Source of the DNA: Phycicoccus sonneratiae
Lineage (GTDB): Bacteria > Actinomycetota > Actinomycetes > Actinomycetales > Dermatophilaceae
Assembly (NCBI RefSeq): GCF_016887965.1
Contig: NZ_JAFDVD010000013.1
Span: 62,001-126,000, forward strand
DNA length: 64,000 nt
Direction of reading: 5' to 3'
Positions 45,327 to 56,533 of this stretch are shown in pieces. Each line of letters opens with the position of its first letter. Within the stretch, counting starts at the first letter, position 1. The notes beneath the pieces are model-generated. The model was not told the DNA's origin. It saw only the letters and a list, made by a program, of their open reading frames with translations, and made no database searches. Position numbers and translations under genes: made by a program.

Positions 45327-46859
45327 TCAGGCGGTCGTCCGCTCGACGAGGTCGACGAGCTCGGCCACGTCGCGGTCGCCGTCGAGGCGGTCGGGGAGGG
45401 AGCGCGCGGCCTCCCGGAGGGTGCTCGGGTCGACCCGCTCCGACCAGGGGCCGTCGGTGAGGTGGTCGGTGAGCATCGCGACGACGAGGTCCTGCTGGAG
45501 GCGGGGTGAGGCCTCGTCGAGGTCGGTGACGCAGTCGTCGCCGGTGAGTGCGGCGCGGCGCTCGACGGCCTCGCCGCTCGCCTCCTGGTAGCGGACCGTG
45601 GCGGAGACGAACTTGCCTCTGCCGGAACCCTCCCGGAGCTCGACGTCGTACAGGGCGGTGGTCGCGTGACCGGCGAACACCTCTCCGCCGTCGACCGAGT
45701 CGTCGCGGAAGTCGTCGTCGGCGACGGCGCGGTTCTCGTAGCCGACGAGCCGGTAGCCGGCGACGAGCTCGGGGTCGAACTCGACCTGGGCCTTGGCGTC
45801 CTTGGCGGTGAGGACGAGACTGTTCGTCAGGCCGGTGGCGAAGACGCGCTCGGCCTCGGCCTCGGTGTCGACGTAGACGTGCCAGCCGTCGCCGCGGTCG
45901 GCGAGCTGCTCGAGGAGCTCGTCGTCGTAGTCGGCGATGCCGACGCCGACGCTCACGAGGTTGATGCCGTTCCGGGTCTCGGTGCCGATCCGCTCGAGGA
46001 TGCCGCCGGTGCTCGTCGGGCCGACGTTGGCGACACCGTCGCTCACGAGGACGACGCGGGTCATCCGGTGCTCGTTCTCGGAGTCGGCGCGCATCCGGGC
46101 GGCGACGTCGTAGCCGAGGCTGAGGCCGGCGGCGGCGTTGGTGCTGGCCTGGGGGCTGAGCTCGTGGATGGCGTCCTCGAGGGCCTGGCGGTCCGAGGCC
46201 GGAGTGGGCTCGAGCAGGAGGTCGGCCTCGGTCGAGTAGCAGACCATCGCGACGGTGTCGGTGGGTCGGAGGTTGGCGGCGAGGGTGCGCAGCGCGGCCT
46301 TGGTCGTCTCCATCTTGCCGGCCTCGTCCATCGAGCCCGAGCAGTCGACGACGAGGACGAGGTTGGCGTCGAGGCGGTCGCGGTCGGCGACGTCGGCGCT
46401 GCGGATGCCGACGCGGACGAGCCGGTGGCCGGGCGCGAAGGGGAGCGTGGCGGCGTCGATGCTCACACCGAGTCCGTCGCGCGGTGCGTCGTAGTCCTGC
46501 TCGAAGTAGTTGACGAACTCCTCGGTGCGGATCTCGTTCCGCGGGAGGCTCGTTCCGTTGCGGACGGCGTCGCGGAAGCGGGTGTAGGAGCCGGTGTCGA
46601 TGTCGAGGGCGAAGGTGGACTGCGCGTCCTCGGAGGGGTCGGTGAGCGCCTGGTGGCGGTTCGGGGTGTAGCCGCGGTCGCCGCCGTTGTCGTTCGTGTC
46701 GCGCTGGCCGTTGGGGGCGGCGCCGTTGGGACCGGGCTGGTACTCGCCTGCGCTGGAACCGTTTCCGTCATGACTGCCGGCACTGCACCCCGCGGCCAGG
46801 ATGGTGGTGGCGAGCGCTGCGGCTGCCCAGGCGGTCCGGCTGCGGTGGTGCATCGTCAT
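45327..46859 (-). CDS. VWA-domain lipoprotein (DUF3520 type)
   Basis: A 510-residue lipoprotein, start MTMHHRSRTAW at ATG 46859 (ATG 46853 possible). Signal peptide and lipobox: AAAALATTILAAGC. After a Gly/Asn-rich spacer comes a VWF_A_N-like region (FALDIDTGSYTRFRDAVRNG), then the VWA domain with MIDAS motif DCSGSMDEAG near residue 190 and VLVSDGVANVGP. The C-terminal third (RRAALTGDDCVTDLDEASPR) fits DUF3520. Such YfbK-like proteins bind metal and partner proteins at the surface; the role is unknown. No operon partner is seen. Confidence 0.88.
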   Translation of the reverse strand: MTMHHRSRTAWAAAALATTILAAGCSAGSHDGNGSSAGEYQPGPNGAAPNGQRDTNDNGGDRGYTPNRHQALTDPSEDAQSTFALDIDTGSYTRFRDAVRNGTSLPRNEIRTEEFVNYFEQDYDAPRDGLGVSIDAATLPFAPGHRLVRVGIRSADVADRDRLDANLVLVVDCSGSMDEAGKMETTKAALRTLAANLRPTDTVAMVCYSTEADLLLEPTPASDRQALEDAIHELSPQASTNAAAGLSLGYDVAARMRADSENEHRMTRVVLVSDGVANVGPTSTGGILERIGTETRNGINLVSVGVGIADYDDELLEQLADRGDGWHVYVDTEAEAERVFATGLTNSLVLTAKDAKAQVEFDPELVAGYRLVGYENRAVADDDFRDDSVDGGEVFAGHATTALYDVELREGSGRGKFVSATVRYQEASGEAVERRAALTGDDCVTDLDEASPRLQQDLVVAMLTDHLTDGPWSERVDPSTLREAARSLPDRLDGDRDVAELVDLVERTTA

Positions 46860-47035
46860 GGTGGGTCCCCTACCGTCGGCGTCGTTGCTGCTGGTGGGAG
46901 GGACGCTAGGGCGCGATGGTTCCCGACCCGTGCCGTCGTGATGAGGACGTGACCGGACCGACGCCGGCTCGTTGCCGTCGAGACCGTTCCGTGTCCGGCC
47001 CGTGCCTCTCCCGTTGCCGGTGGCACGATGTCGGG

Positions 47036-47215
47036 ATGGACGACCGAGGGGCCGAGTTCGGCGGAGTGCGCATCGGCCGTGCGGCGACCGGGGCGTTGAT
47101 GGACGCCGGCCACCGCAGTCTCGCCGACCTGCCCGACGACCTGGACACACTGCTCGCCCTCCACGGCGTCGGCCCGAAGGCCGTCCGCCTCATCGCCGCC
47201 GCCCGCTCAGCCTGA
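47036..47215 (+). CDS. Small helix-hairpin-helix protein
   Basis: A 59-residue protein, ATG 47036, stop 47215. It contains IGRAATGALMDAGHRSLADL and the HhH motif LLALHGVGPKAVRLIAAA, like the tandem HhH of DNA-repair or pathogenicity-locus type small proteins. It probably binds DNA without base specificity. It is divergent from the VWA gene. No RBS of strength is seen. Confidence 0.6.
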   Translation: MDDRGAEFGGVRIGRAATGALMDAGHRSLADLPDDLDTLLALHGVGPKAVRLIAAARSA

Positions 47216-47222
47216 TATCGGC

Positions 47223-47776
47223 TCAGGACAGGGTCAGTCGCCCGTACCCGAAGACGTGACACGTCAGCACGTCGACCTCGCGCCGCGGGTCGTCGAAGAA
47301 GGCTCCCATGCGGTGGGTGACGCGGACGAAGGGGCGCTCCCGCGGTCTCCCGTCCTCCGCCAGTTCGAGTTCGGCACGATGAGGAACAGGTGCTGCACGT
47401 CGGCGGCGATGTCCTCCTTCCAGATGTCCTTGAGGTCGTGGTTGTTGGTCACCGTGCCGCCGCGCTCGACCTCCGCGATGACCCCCTGCCCCGGTCCGAG
47501 CCGGTGGAAGAAGTCCGGTCGCGGCTTGGAGACCAGGCCGTCGTCGGGGCTCAGCAACTGCTCCTCGCGGAATCCGAGGCGGTCCTTGAGGATCGACGAG
47601 ACGATCGACTGCACCGCGGCGCTCGAGGCCCCGTGCACGTGGGCCACGTCGATGGCGACCGACTCGGCCTCCAGGGCCCGGCGCAGTTCGTCGGCGAGGC
47701 GGTCGACTGCAGCGAGGGACTCCGCGTGACGGTCCTCCAGGACCGATCGCTGCAGCCGCCGGTACTCGATCCCCAC
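47223..47776 (-). pseudogene. Nuclease-like hypothetical gene broken by a frameshift
   Basis: From GTG 47776 a plausible protein runs for about 140 residues (GIEYRRLQRSVLEDRHAE, then KPRPDFFHRLG, GVIAEVERGGTVTNNHDLKD, IWKEDIAADVQHLFLIVPNS). Near 47365 the sensible frame shifts by -1, and RERPFVRVTHRMGAFFDDPR, then EVDVLTCHVFGYG continues in another frame to TGA at 47223. Staying in frame gives a shadow-like Ser/Thr/Arg tail to 47264. PDFF...AEVE resembles a PD-(D/E)xK-type nuclease core, though the Lys is not in the usual place. It could be a pseudogene, a sequencing error or programmed frameshifting. Confidence 0.5.
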
Positions 47777-47870
47777 TCGGGCAGCTTGTCAGGACGTACG
47801 TCACGCCGTGGGTGAACCGCAGAACCGGATGAGACCGGCTGGCGCCGGTCCCATCAGTCGTTCATTCGCG

Positions 47871-47943
47871 TGGAGCCAAGGGGACTCGAACCCCTAACCC
47901 CCTGCTTGCAAAGCAGGTGCGCTACCAATTGCGCCATGGCCCC
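47871..47943 (-). tRNA. tRNA-Ala (anticodon TGC)
   Basis: On the minus strand GGGGCCA begins and TGGCTCC plus discriminator A ends the 73-base gene. The anticodon arm is CCTGC-TTTGCAA-GCAGG, anticodon TGC; the T-loop is GTTCGAGTC. No CCA is encoded. Confidence 0.96.
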
Positions 47944-47975
47944 CGGGATGCCGCCGCGGCGGCGAGGGAAAGCGG

Positions 47976-48098
47976 TCAGCCCTTGGGGGAGTCGGTGGCC
48001 TCGGCCCAGAGCCGGTTCTCGGCCTGCTTGTCCTTGATCTGCTTCGAGATCGCGAACGCGCCCGCTGCGGACGCGAGGAGGACGAGGAGCTTCTTCAC
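47976..48098 (-). CDS. DLW-39 family small protein
   Basis: A 40-residue protein, GTG 48098, stop 47976, with AGGTGG 7 bases upstream. It starts MKKLLVLLASAAGAFAISKQ, a short membrane-like segment, and continues KDKQAENRLWAEATDSPKG, the hallmark of the DLW-39 family of actinobacteria (here RLW in place of DLW). Its position between tRNA-Ile and tRNA-Ala, downstream of gyrA, is typical. The function is unknown; a membrane-tethered peptide is inferred. Confidence 0.85.
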   Translation of the reverse strand: MKKLLVLLASAAGAFAISKQIKDKQAENRLWAEATDSPKG

Positions 48099-48135
48099 GA
48101 GAACACCACCTGGGGGCCGGGGAAGGTGTCGGTGG

Positions 48136-48209
48136 TGGGCCTAACAGGACTTGAACCTGTGGCCTCTTCCTTATCAGGGAAGCGCTCTAACCGTCTGAGC
48201 TATAGGCCC
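48136..48209 (-). tRNA. tRNA-Ile (anticodon GAT)
   Basis: On the minus strand GGGCCTA begins and TAGGCCC plus A ends the 74-base gene. The anticodon arm is CTTCC-CTGATAA-GGAAG, anticodon GAT; T-arm ACAGGTTCAAGTCCTGT. Its position downstream of gyrA and DUF3566 is the usual one. Confidence 0.96.
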
Positions 48210-48313
48210 GTCGCCGACCGGCGTGCGCCCCCGTGCAGGGGGCGCGGTGCACGAGGTTACCCGATGCCCCGCCACCGCCCCAAAACGAGGGCGACCGGCC
48301 GCCGGACCTCGCT

Positions 48314-48362
48314 GGTTCGAGGTGAAACACCACCCTGGGACGGTCGTGCAATACCTCGAACC
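48314..48362. repeat. Class B palindromic element, copy 2 (B2)
   Basis: A 49-base hairpin starting GGTTCGAGGTGAAACACCAC and ending GGTCGTGCAATACCTCGAACC minus one base; the outer 10-bp stem GGTTCGAGGT/ACCTCGAACC is perfect. It shares its first 14 bases with B1. It lies 105 bases upstream of tRNA-Ile. Confidence 0.8.
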
Positions 48363-48378
48363 GAGGCGGGACGCGGCC

Positions 48379-48425
48379 GGTCGAGGTGACGGACGACCAG
48401 CAGCGGGTCGGGTATCACCTCGACC
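48379..48425. repeat. Class B palindromic element, copy 3 (B3)
   Basis: A 47-base hairpin with outer stem GGTCGAGGTGA/TCACCTCGACC (11 bp, perfect) and inner GGACGACC facing GGGTCGGG as in B1. It follows B2 after 16 bases, making a tandem pair, and ends 18 bases before the DUF3566 stop. Confidence 0.8.
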
Positions 48426-48443
48426 CGCGGGCGCCGGCCCGGC

Positions 48444-49034
48444 TCAGTCGTCGGTCAGCGTCAGCTGCACGCCGCCGACGAGCGCGGCGGAGACGTTGTA
48501 GAGGAACGCCCCGAGCGTGGCGATGGCCGTGAAGAGGATGACGTCGACGACCCCGATGACGATCGAGAGCGACACCACGCGGGTGAAGCCGATGAAGTCG
48601 AGGATGTCGAACTTCGAGCCGCCGTCCTGGACGACCTGGCCGATGACGCCGTTGACCTGGTCGAACACGCCCATCGCGTCGAGGACGGTCCACAGCACGA
48701 CCGTCGCGATGACGAGCGCGATGCCGAGGGCCACCGACAGGAGGAACGAGATCTTCATCGCCGACCAGGGGTCGATGCGCGAGACGGTGAGCCGCACGCG
48801 GCGCGAGGACGGGCGCGGGGCGCCCCCGGACTGCGACACGGGACGCTCACCTCCGGTGCGGGCCTCGCCGGTGCGGCCGGCGGGCGCGGGTCGGGTGGGG
48901 GCGGCCTCGCGGCCGGTGGGGACCGGGCGGGTGGGCGTGCCGGTGTCGGCGATCCGCCGCAGCGCACCACCCTCACCCCGGCGGGCCGGGGTCGAGGAGC
49001 GCACGGGGCGCCCCGCGCTGTCTGCGGTGCTCAC
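48444..49034 (-). CDS. DUF3566 transmembrane protein
   Basis: A 196-residue protein, ATG 49034 overlapping the gyrA stop by 4 bases. A long polar Pro/Thr/Gly/Arg-rich N-terminus (about 85 residues) is followed by [20 protein letters not shown] and two membrane segments ([40 protein letters not shown]) of DUF3566. The family is almost always encoded directly after gyrA in actinobacteria; the function is unknown. Confidence 0.93.
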   Translation of the reverse strand: MSTADSAGRPVRSSTPARRGEGGALRRIADTGTPTRPVPTGREAAPTRPAPAGRTGEARTGGERPVSQSGGAPRPSSRRVRLTVSRIDPWSAMKISFLLSVALGIALVIATVVLWTVLDAMGVFDQVNGVIGQVVQDGGSKFDILDFIGFTRVVSLSIVIGVVDVILFTAIATLGAFLYNVSAALVGGVQLTLTDD

Positions 49035-51688
49035 TCGCGGCCTCCTCGGTCGTCCTCGCCGGCGTCGCCGGACTCGTCGCTGTCGTCACCCGACGGTACG
49101 GCATCGGCGGTCGCGTCTGCGACTCCCGCTCCGTCGGCGTCCACGGCCGGCACGGGTGCGTCGGCCCCCGGAGCACCGCCGTCGACGGACCCCTCGGCCG
49201 CCTCGATGGCCTCCTCGACCGCCTCCTCGACCTCCTTCTCGGGGTTGCGGGTGACGGCGACGATCGCGTCGTTCTTGCCGGGCTTGGCGAACTGCACACC
49301 CATCGTGTTGCGGCCGGTGAGGCGCACCTCGTCGACGCGCGAGCGGACGATGTTGCCCTTCTCGAAGACGACGAGCACCTCGTCGCCCTCGTCGACGGTC
49401 AGCGCCCCGACGAGGTCACCGCCCTTGTCGGACAGCTTGGCCACGGCGACACCGAGGATGGCCCGGCCCTTGACGTTCCACTCCGAGACCTTCGAGCGCT
49501 TGGCCAGGCCCGACTCGAAGACGACGAACACGTCCGGGTCCTCGCCCTCGCGCACGACCGACATCGAGAGCAGCTCGTCGCCGTCGCGGAACTTCATCCC
49601 GGTCACGCCGGAGGTGGAGCGACCCATCGGGCGCAGCGTGGCGTCGTCGGCGTGGAAGCGCACCGACTGCCCCTTGCGGGAGACGAGCAGCAGGTCGTCG
49701 CGCTCGTCGACCAGCCCGACCCCGACCAGCTCGTCGGCGTCGCGCAGGTTGATGGCGATGAGGCCGCCGGTGCGCGGGCTGTCGTACTCGCCGAGCCGGG
49801 TCTTCTTGACCAGGCCGGCGCGCGTGGCGAGCAGCAGGTACGCGGCGTCGTCGTAGGAGCGGATGGCCAGCACCTGGGCGATCTCCTCGCCGGGCTGGAA
49901 GGCCATGACGTTCGCGACGTGCTGGCCCTTGCCGTCGCGCCCGGCGTCCGGCAGCTCGTAGGCCTTTGCGCGGTAGACCCGGCCGAGGTTGGTGAAGAAC
50001 AGCAGCCAGTGGTGCGAGGTGGTCGTGAAGAAGTGGTCGACCATGTCCTCGCCGCGCAGCGCCGCCCCGCGCACGCCCTTGCCGCCGCGCCGCTGCGAGC
50101 GGTACGCGTCGACCCGGGTGCGCTTGGCGTAGCCGCCGCGCGTGATGGTGACGACGACGTCCTCCTCGGGGATGAGGTCCTCCATCGACATGTCGCCGTC
50201 GGTGGGCATGATCGTCGTGCGGCGGTCGTCGCCGAACTTGTCGACGATGCCGGCGAGCTCGTCGGAGACGATGTCGCGCTGGCGGCCGGGCGTCGCGAGG
50301 ATGTCCTTGAAGTCCTCGATCTGCGCCTGCAGCTTGTCGTGGTCGTCGATGATCTTCTGCCGCTCCAGGGCCGCGAGCCGGCGCAGCTGGAGGTCGAGGA
50401 TGGCCCGGGCCTGGATCTCGTCGATCTCGAGCAGCTCGATGAGGCCGTTGCGCGCCTCCTCGACGGTCGGGCTGCGGCGGATCAGCGCGATGACCTCGTC
50501 GAGCATGTCGAGGGCCTTGAGGTAGCCGCGGAGGATGTGGATCTCCTCCTCGGCCTTGCGCAGCCGGTAGGCCGTGCGCCGCTGGATGACGTCGATCTGG
50601 TGCTCGCACCAGTACCGGATGAACGCGTCGATCGGCAGCGTGCGCGGCACGCCGTCGACGAGGGCAAGCATGTTCGCGCCGAACGTCGTCTGCAGCTGGG
50701 TGTGCTTGTAGAGGTTGTTGAGCACGACCTTGGCGATGGCGTCGCGCTTGAGGACGATGACGAGGCGCTGGCCGGTGCGGCCCGAGGTCTCGTCGCGGAT
50801 GTCGGCGATGCCCGAGAGCCGGCCGTCCTTGACGTGCTCGGCGATCTTCTGGGCGAGGGAGTCGGGGTTGACCTGGTACGGCAGCTCGGTGACGACGAGG
50901 CACTGCCGGCCCTGGATCTCCTCGACCTCGACGACCGCCCGCATGATCACCGACCCGCGGCCGGTGCGGTAGGCGTCGTCGATGCCCTTGTGCCCCATGA
51001 TGAGCGCGCCCGTGGGGAAGTCGGGGCCCGGGATCTCGCGCATGACGGCGGCCAGCGCCTCCTCGCGAGAGGCGTCGGGGTTGCGGAGCATCCACTCGGC
51101 GGCGGCCGCGACCTCGCGCAGGTTGTGCGGCGGGACCTGGGTGGCCATGCCGACCGCGATGCCGGCCGAGCCGTTGACGAGCAGGTTCGGGAAGCGGGAG
51201 GGGAGGACCTCGGGCTCGAGGGTCTTGCCGTCGTAGTTCGGCTTGAAGTCGACGGTCTCCTGCTCGATGTCGCGCACCATCTCCATCGACAGCGGCGCCA
51301 TCCGGCATTCGGTGTACCGCGGGGCGGCGGCGGGGTCGTCGCCCGGGGAGCCGAAGTTGCCCTGGCCCTGGACGAGCGGGTAGCGCAGCGACCAGTCCTG
51401 GACGAGCCGGACGAGGGCGTCGTAGATCGCGCCGTCACCGTGCGGGTGGTACTGGCCCATGACGTCGCCGACGACGCGGCTGCACTTGTTGAAGCCGCGG
51501 TCGGGGCGGTAGCCGCCGTCGTACATCGCGTAGAGCACGCGGCGGTGCACCGGCTTGAGGCCGTCGCGGACGTCGGGGAGCGCGCGCGAGACGATGACGG
51601 ACATCGCGTACTCGATGTACGAGCGCTGCATCTCGGCGTTGAGGTCGATCGGCTCCGTGCGGTCGGTCTCGACGGGCTGGTCGGTCAT
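49031..51688 (-). CDS. gyrA: DNA gyrase subunit A
   Basis: An 885-residue gyrase A subunit. ATG 51688 with AAGGA upstream. The catalytic Tyr is Tyr125 in [10 protein letters not shown]. The quinolone-determining region reads [16 protein letters not shown]: Gly86 sits where E. coli has Ser83 and M. tuberculosis Ala90, and Asp90 matches E. coli Asp87. The C-terminal pinwheel repeats include GRNTMGVQF, the GyrA-box-like region being [10 protein letters not shown] near residue 530. An acidic tail ends in [14 protein letters not shown]. It introduces negative supercoils with GyrB, encoded upstream. Confidence 0.97.
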   Translation of the reverse strand: MTDQPVETDRTEPIDLNAEMQRSYIEYAMSVIVSRALPDVRDGLKPVHRRVLYAMYDGGYRPDRGFNKCSRVVGDVMGQYHPHGDGAIYDALVRLVQDWSLRYPLVQGQGNFGSPGDDPAAAPRYTECRMAPLSMEMVRDIEQETVDFKPNYDGKTLEPEVLPSRFPNLLVNGSAGIAVGMATQVPPHNLREVAAAAEWMLRNPDASREEALAAVMREIPGPDFPTGALIMGHKGIDDAYRTGRGSVIMRAVVEVEEIQGRQCLVVTELPYQVNPDSLAQKIAEHVKDGRLSGIADIRDETSGRTGQRLVIVLKRDAIAKVVLNNLYKHTQLQTTFGANMLALVDGVPRTLPIDAFIRYWCEHQIDVIQRRTAYRLRKAEEEIHILRGYLKALDMLDEVIALIRRSPTVEEARNGLIELLEIDEIQARAILDLQLRRLAALERQKIIDDHDKLQAQIEDFKDILATPGRQRDIVSDELAGIVDKFGDDRRTTIMPTDGDMSMEDLIPEEDVVVTITRGGYAKRTRVDAYRSQRRGGKGVRGAALRGEDMVDHFFTTTSHHWLLFFTNLGRVYRAKAYELPDAGRDGKGQHVANVMAFQPGEEIAQVLAIRSYDDAAYLLLATRAGLVKKTRLGEYDSPRTGGLIAINLRDADELVGVGLVDERDDLLLVSRKGQSVRFHADDATLRPMGRSTSGVTGMKFRDGDELLSMSVVREGEDPDVFVVFESGLAKRSKVSEWNVKGRAILGVAVAKLSDKGGDLVGALTVDEGDEVLVVFEKGNIVRSRVDEVRLTGRNTMGVQFAKPGKNDAIVAVTRNPEKEVEEAVEEAIEAAEGSVDGGAPGADAPVPAVDADGAGVADATADAVPSGDDSDESGDAGEDDRGGRE

Positions 51689-51732
51689 GGAGGTCCTTCG
51701 TCAGGGTCGTGCGTGGAGGGTGTGCTCGGCGT

Positions 51733-51794
51733 GCTGCCGGAAGCTTCAGTCGCCGGCCGGTTGCAACCGGCCGGTCGCTGAAGGTTCCGGCAGC
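51733..51794. repeat. Long palindrome between gyrB and gyrA (class E)
   Basis: A 62-base inverted repeat centred on TTGCAA: arms start GCTGCCGGAA and end TTCCGGCAGC, 27 of 31 positions pairing (CTTCAG/CTGAAG and CCGGCCGGTTG/CAACCGGCCGG inside). It lies in the 125-base gap after gyrB (stop at 51814) and before gyrA (start at 51688), on the transcribed path. In RNA it would be a very stable hairpin. Confidence 0.85.
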
Positions 51795-51813
51795 CGGAGA
51801 GAAAGGTGGGACA

Positions 51814-54254
<2,441 letters not shown>

Positions 54255-54932
54255 ATGGGGAGGATGCTCCGCCGGGCCGCCGGCACCGCGCTCGTGGCCG
54301 CCCTCGCCACCGGGGTCGCGGGGTGCGCTGCTGGGGGTGACCCAGCCATCCCGGACGACGGCTCAAGGACCTCGGCGAGGCCGTCGGCCTCCGGGTCCCC
54401 GACGTCCGCACCGAGCGCCCCGCCCGGCACGGTGCTCGTGCGCGCCGAGCGGAGCGGGCTGCGCTTCGCCGTGCCGGAGGCCTGGGAGGTCGCCGACGTC
54501 GCGACGGTCCTCGAGGCGGGCGTCGACGAGGACCTCGCGGCGATGGCGGAGCGGATGAACGTCCCCGCGAGCCAGCTCCGGGCGGCCGCGCGGACCATCG
54601 ACGTCTCCGCCTTCGGTCCGTCCGTGGACGGCTTCGCGCCGAACGTCAACGTCCAGGGACTGCCCGTCGAGGAGGTGCCGAGCGCCGCCCAGCTGCGGCT
54701 CGTGACCTCGATGATCGGCGGCACGGTCGAGTCCGTCGACGACGTGCCGACCCCGGTCGGTCCGGGCCGGGTCTCGCGCTACCGCGCCGAGATCGGCGGC
54801 CGGAGCGTCGTCGGGCGGCAGCTGGGGATCGAGGGTCCGAGCGGCGTCGTGCTCGTGACCGTCACGGCCACCACGGCCGCCGGCGCCGACGACGTCCTCG
54901 CGCTCCTGCAGCGCACCCTGACGACGACCTGA
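54255..54932 (+). CDS. Putative lipoprotein
   Basis: A 225-residue protein, ATG 54255 (ATG 54264 possible). Signal peptide and lipobox: RAAGTALVAALATGVAGC, followed by a Ser/Pro/Ala spacer. The mature domain (GLRFAVPEAWEVADVATVLE, FAPNVNVQGLPVEEVPSAAQ, VVLVTVTATTAAGADDVLAL) resembles the LpqN/PsbP-like fold of actinobacterial lipoproteins. Function unknown. It converges on the HSP90-like gene with a 6-base gap. Confidence 0.72.
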   Translation: MGRMLRRAAGTALVAALATGVAGCAAGGDPAIPDDGSRTSARPSASGSPTSAPSAPPGTVLVRAERSGLRFAVPEAWEVADVATVLEAGVDEDLAAMAERMNVPASQLRAAARTIDVSAFGPSVDGFAPNVNVQGLPVEEVPSAAQLRLVTSMIGGTVESVDDVPTPVGPGRVSRYRAEIGGRSVVGRQLGIEGPSGVVLVTVTATTAAGADDVLALLQRTLTTT

Positions 54933-54938
54933 CGTCGG

Positions 54939-56300
54939 TCAGGAGGCGGCGCCGAGCACGACGAGGTCCCCGCCGCGCAGCCGGGCGAACCGGTCCATCC
55001 CGTCGAGGAGCGCCGCGACGTGCGGCACCGTGGCGTCGACGACCAGGACGCCGTCGGCGGCCGCCTTGTCGCGCACCGCCTCCCACGTGCGGGGGTCGTC
55101 GGTGAACGGGACGACCCCGACGACGTCGGTGAGGGCGTCGATGGTGCGGGGGCCGAGCGTGGTCGGCACGGGCACGGTCGAGCGGACGAGGTCGAGCAGG
55201 TCGCGGCTCTCGCCGGCCTGCCGGAGCAGGGCGTCGCCGTGGAGGGTGACGAGCTCGCCGAAGAGGTCGGGGTGCTCGGCACCGAGGAGGATGAGCCGCG
55301 CGAGCAGCGCACGCCCGATCCGCTCGCCGACCTCGGCGTCGTCGTGGGCCGGGTCGGTGAGGATGTCGCGGCCGTCGTCGACGACGACCTGGCAGAAGGA
55401 GGCCCAGCCGGGGACGAGGTCGCTGCGGCCCTCACCGACGAGCATCCCGCCGACGTAGTGGCGGTGGGCGCTGCGGTGGCCGGGGGTCGTCCGGAAGGCC
55501 GGCACGGCGGCGACGGCGCGGACGCGGCCGACCGAGGTCTCGAGCGGGAGGACGAGCAGCGGGTCGATGCCGACGCGCTGGCGGAACCACTCGACCTGCT
55601 CGTCGGCGCCGCGGTCCCAGAGCGTCGTGCCGCCGGACACCTCGACCCCGTCGACCTCGACGGCGAACGGCAGCTGGTCGGCGACGTCGAGCACCTGCTC
55701 GAGCGTCGTCTCCGGGGTGCACCACGAGCGGGTCGCCGCGCGGGGGTGCAGGCGGATCTCGGTGCCGGGGGTGTCGAGCGCTTCGTCGGCGAGCGTGACG
55801 CGGACGGTGCCGTCGGCGAGGCCGACCCAGCGCATCGTCGGCGCTCCGGGCACGAGGGCCGAGCGGGTGCGCAGCTCGACGACGTCGGCGACCTGGAAGC
55901 TCGCGAGGATCGCGACCTCGTAGCGGCGCATCCCCTCGCGGACCGGGCCGTGGTGGTGCTGGTCCGGGGTCGCGGCGATCCACCGGACCTCCTGGGCGGT
56001 GAACCCGATGCCGTCGTCGCGGACGACGAGCGGTCCGCCGCCGGTGGCCGAGGTGACGCGGACCCGGCCGACGTGCCGGGGGTCGACGCGGCGCCGGGCC
56101 TCGATGCCGACGAGGGCGCTGGCGAGGAGCTCGCGGACGTGGACCCGGGGTCCGCTGCCGAGCGGCGGCGCGGTCAGGCGCGGGACGCGGTGGGGGGCGG
56201 TGTCGTTCGAGGCCGCCCCGGGGGTCGCGGGGGTGGCGGCCCGTCGGTCGGACGGGTCGGAGGGGCTGCCGGTCGGGGGACCGGGCACGGGGCTGCGCAC
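54939..56300 (-). CDS. HSP90-like (GHKL) protein with degenerate N-box
   Basis: A protein of about 453 residues; the GTG start at 56300 is uncertain because the open frame extends upstream. PRVHVRELLASALVGIEARR aligns with the HSP90 N-box (catalytic Glu kept as Glu57, Mg-binding Asn replaced by Ser61, and the Asp of the NAxDA pattern by Val64). VVRDDGIGFTAQEV keeps the DxGxG motif. The middle part (EQVEWFRQRVGIDPLLVLPL, DILTDPAHDDAEVG) resembles actinobacterial HSP90-family proteins. It is far shorter than HtpG (above 600) and lacks the full C-terminal dimer domain. ATPase activity is doubtful. Confidence 0.7.
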   Translation of the reverse strand: MRSPVPGPPTGSPSDPSDRRAATPATPGAASNDTAPHRVPRLTAPPLGSGPRVHVRELLASALVGIEARRRVDPRHVGRVRVTSATGGGPLVVRDDGIGFTAQEVRWIAATPDQHHHGPVREGMRRYEVAILASFQVADVVELRTRSALVPGAPTMRWVGLADGTVRVTLADEALDTPGTEIRLHPRAATRSWCTPETTLEQVLDVADQLPFAVEVDGVEVSGGTTLWDRGADEQVEWFRQRVGIDPLLVLPLETSVGRVRAVAAVPAFRTTPGHRSAHRHYVGGMLVGEGRSDLVPGWASFCQVVVDDGRDILTDPAHDDAEVGERIGRALLARLILLGAEHPDLFGELVTLHGDALLRQAGESRDLLDLVRSTVPVPTTLGPRTIDALTDVVGVVPFTDDPRTWEAVRDKAAADGVLVVDATVPHVAALLDGMDRFARLRGGDLVVLGAAS

Positions 56301-56533
56301 CGGGGCTGGCTCCGTTCGGGTGGGGCGGGCCGGGTCACGGCCCGGCGGGGGTGCTGGATCCCTTGCAGGGTGCCCGCCGCGACGCCGATTCCGTGCACCA
56401 CGGGACGTCCACTCCACTCCTCGGCGCAGGAGACGGTCCGAATGGGCGATGCCCGCTCCCCACCGTCCGTCGGCCGCCGACGCGACGGCGGAGGGGGCCG
56501 CGGGCATCCCCCGCGGCCGCCCGCGCCGCCGGG

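Noticed and set aside
47871-48209. Remnant of an rRNA operon spacer, from the tRNA-Ile and tRNA-Ala pair
   Set aside because: No 16S or 23S sequence flanks the tRNAs; a DLW-39 gene lies between them and gyrA-DUF3566 precede, the ordinary actinobacterial arrangement.
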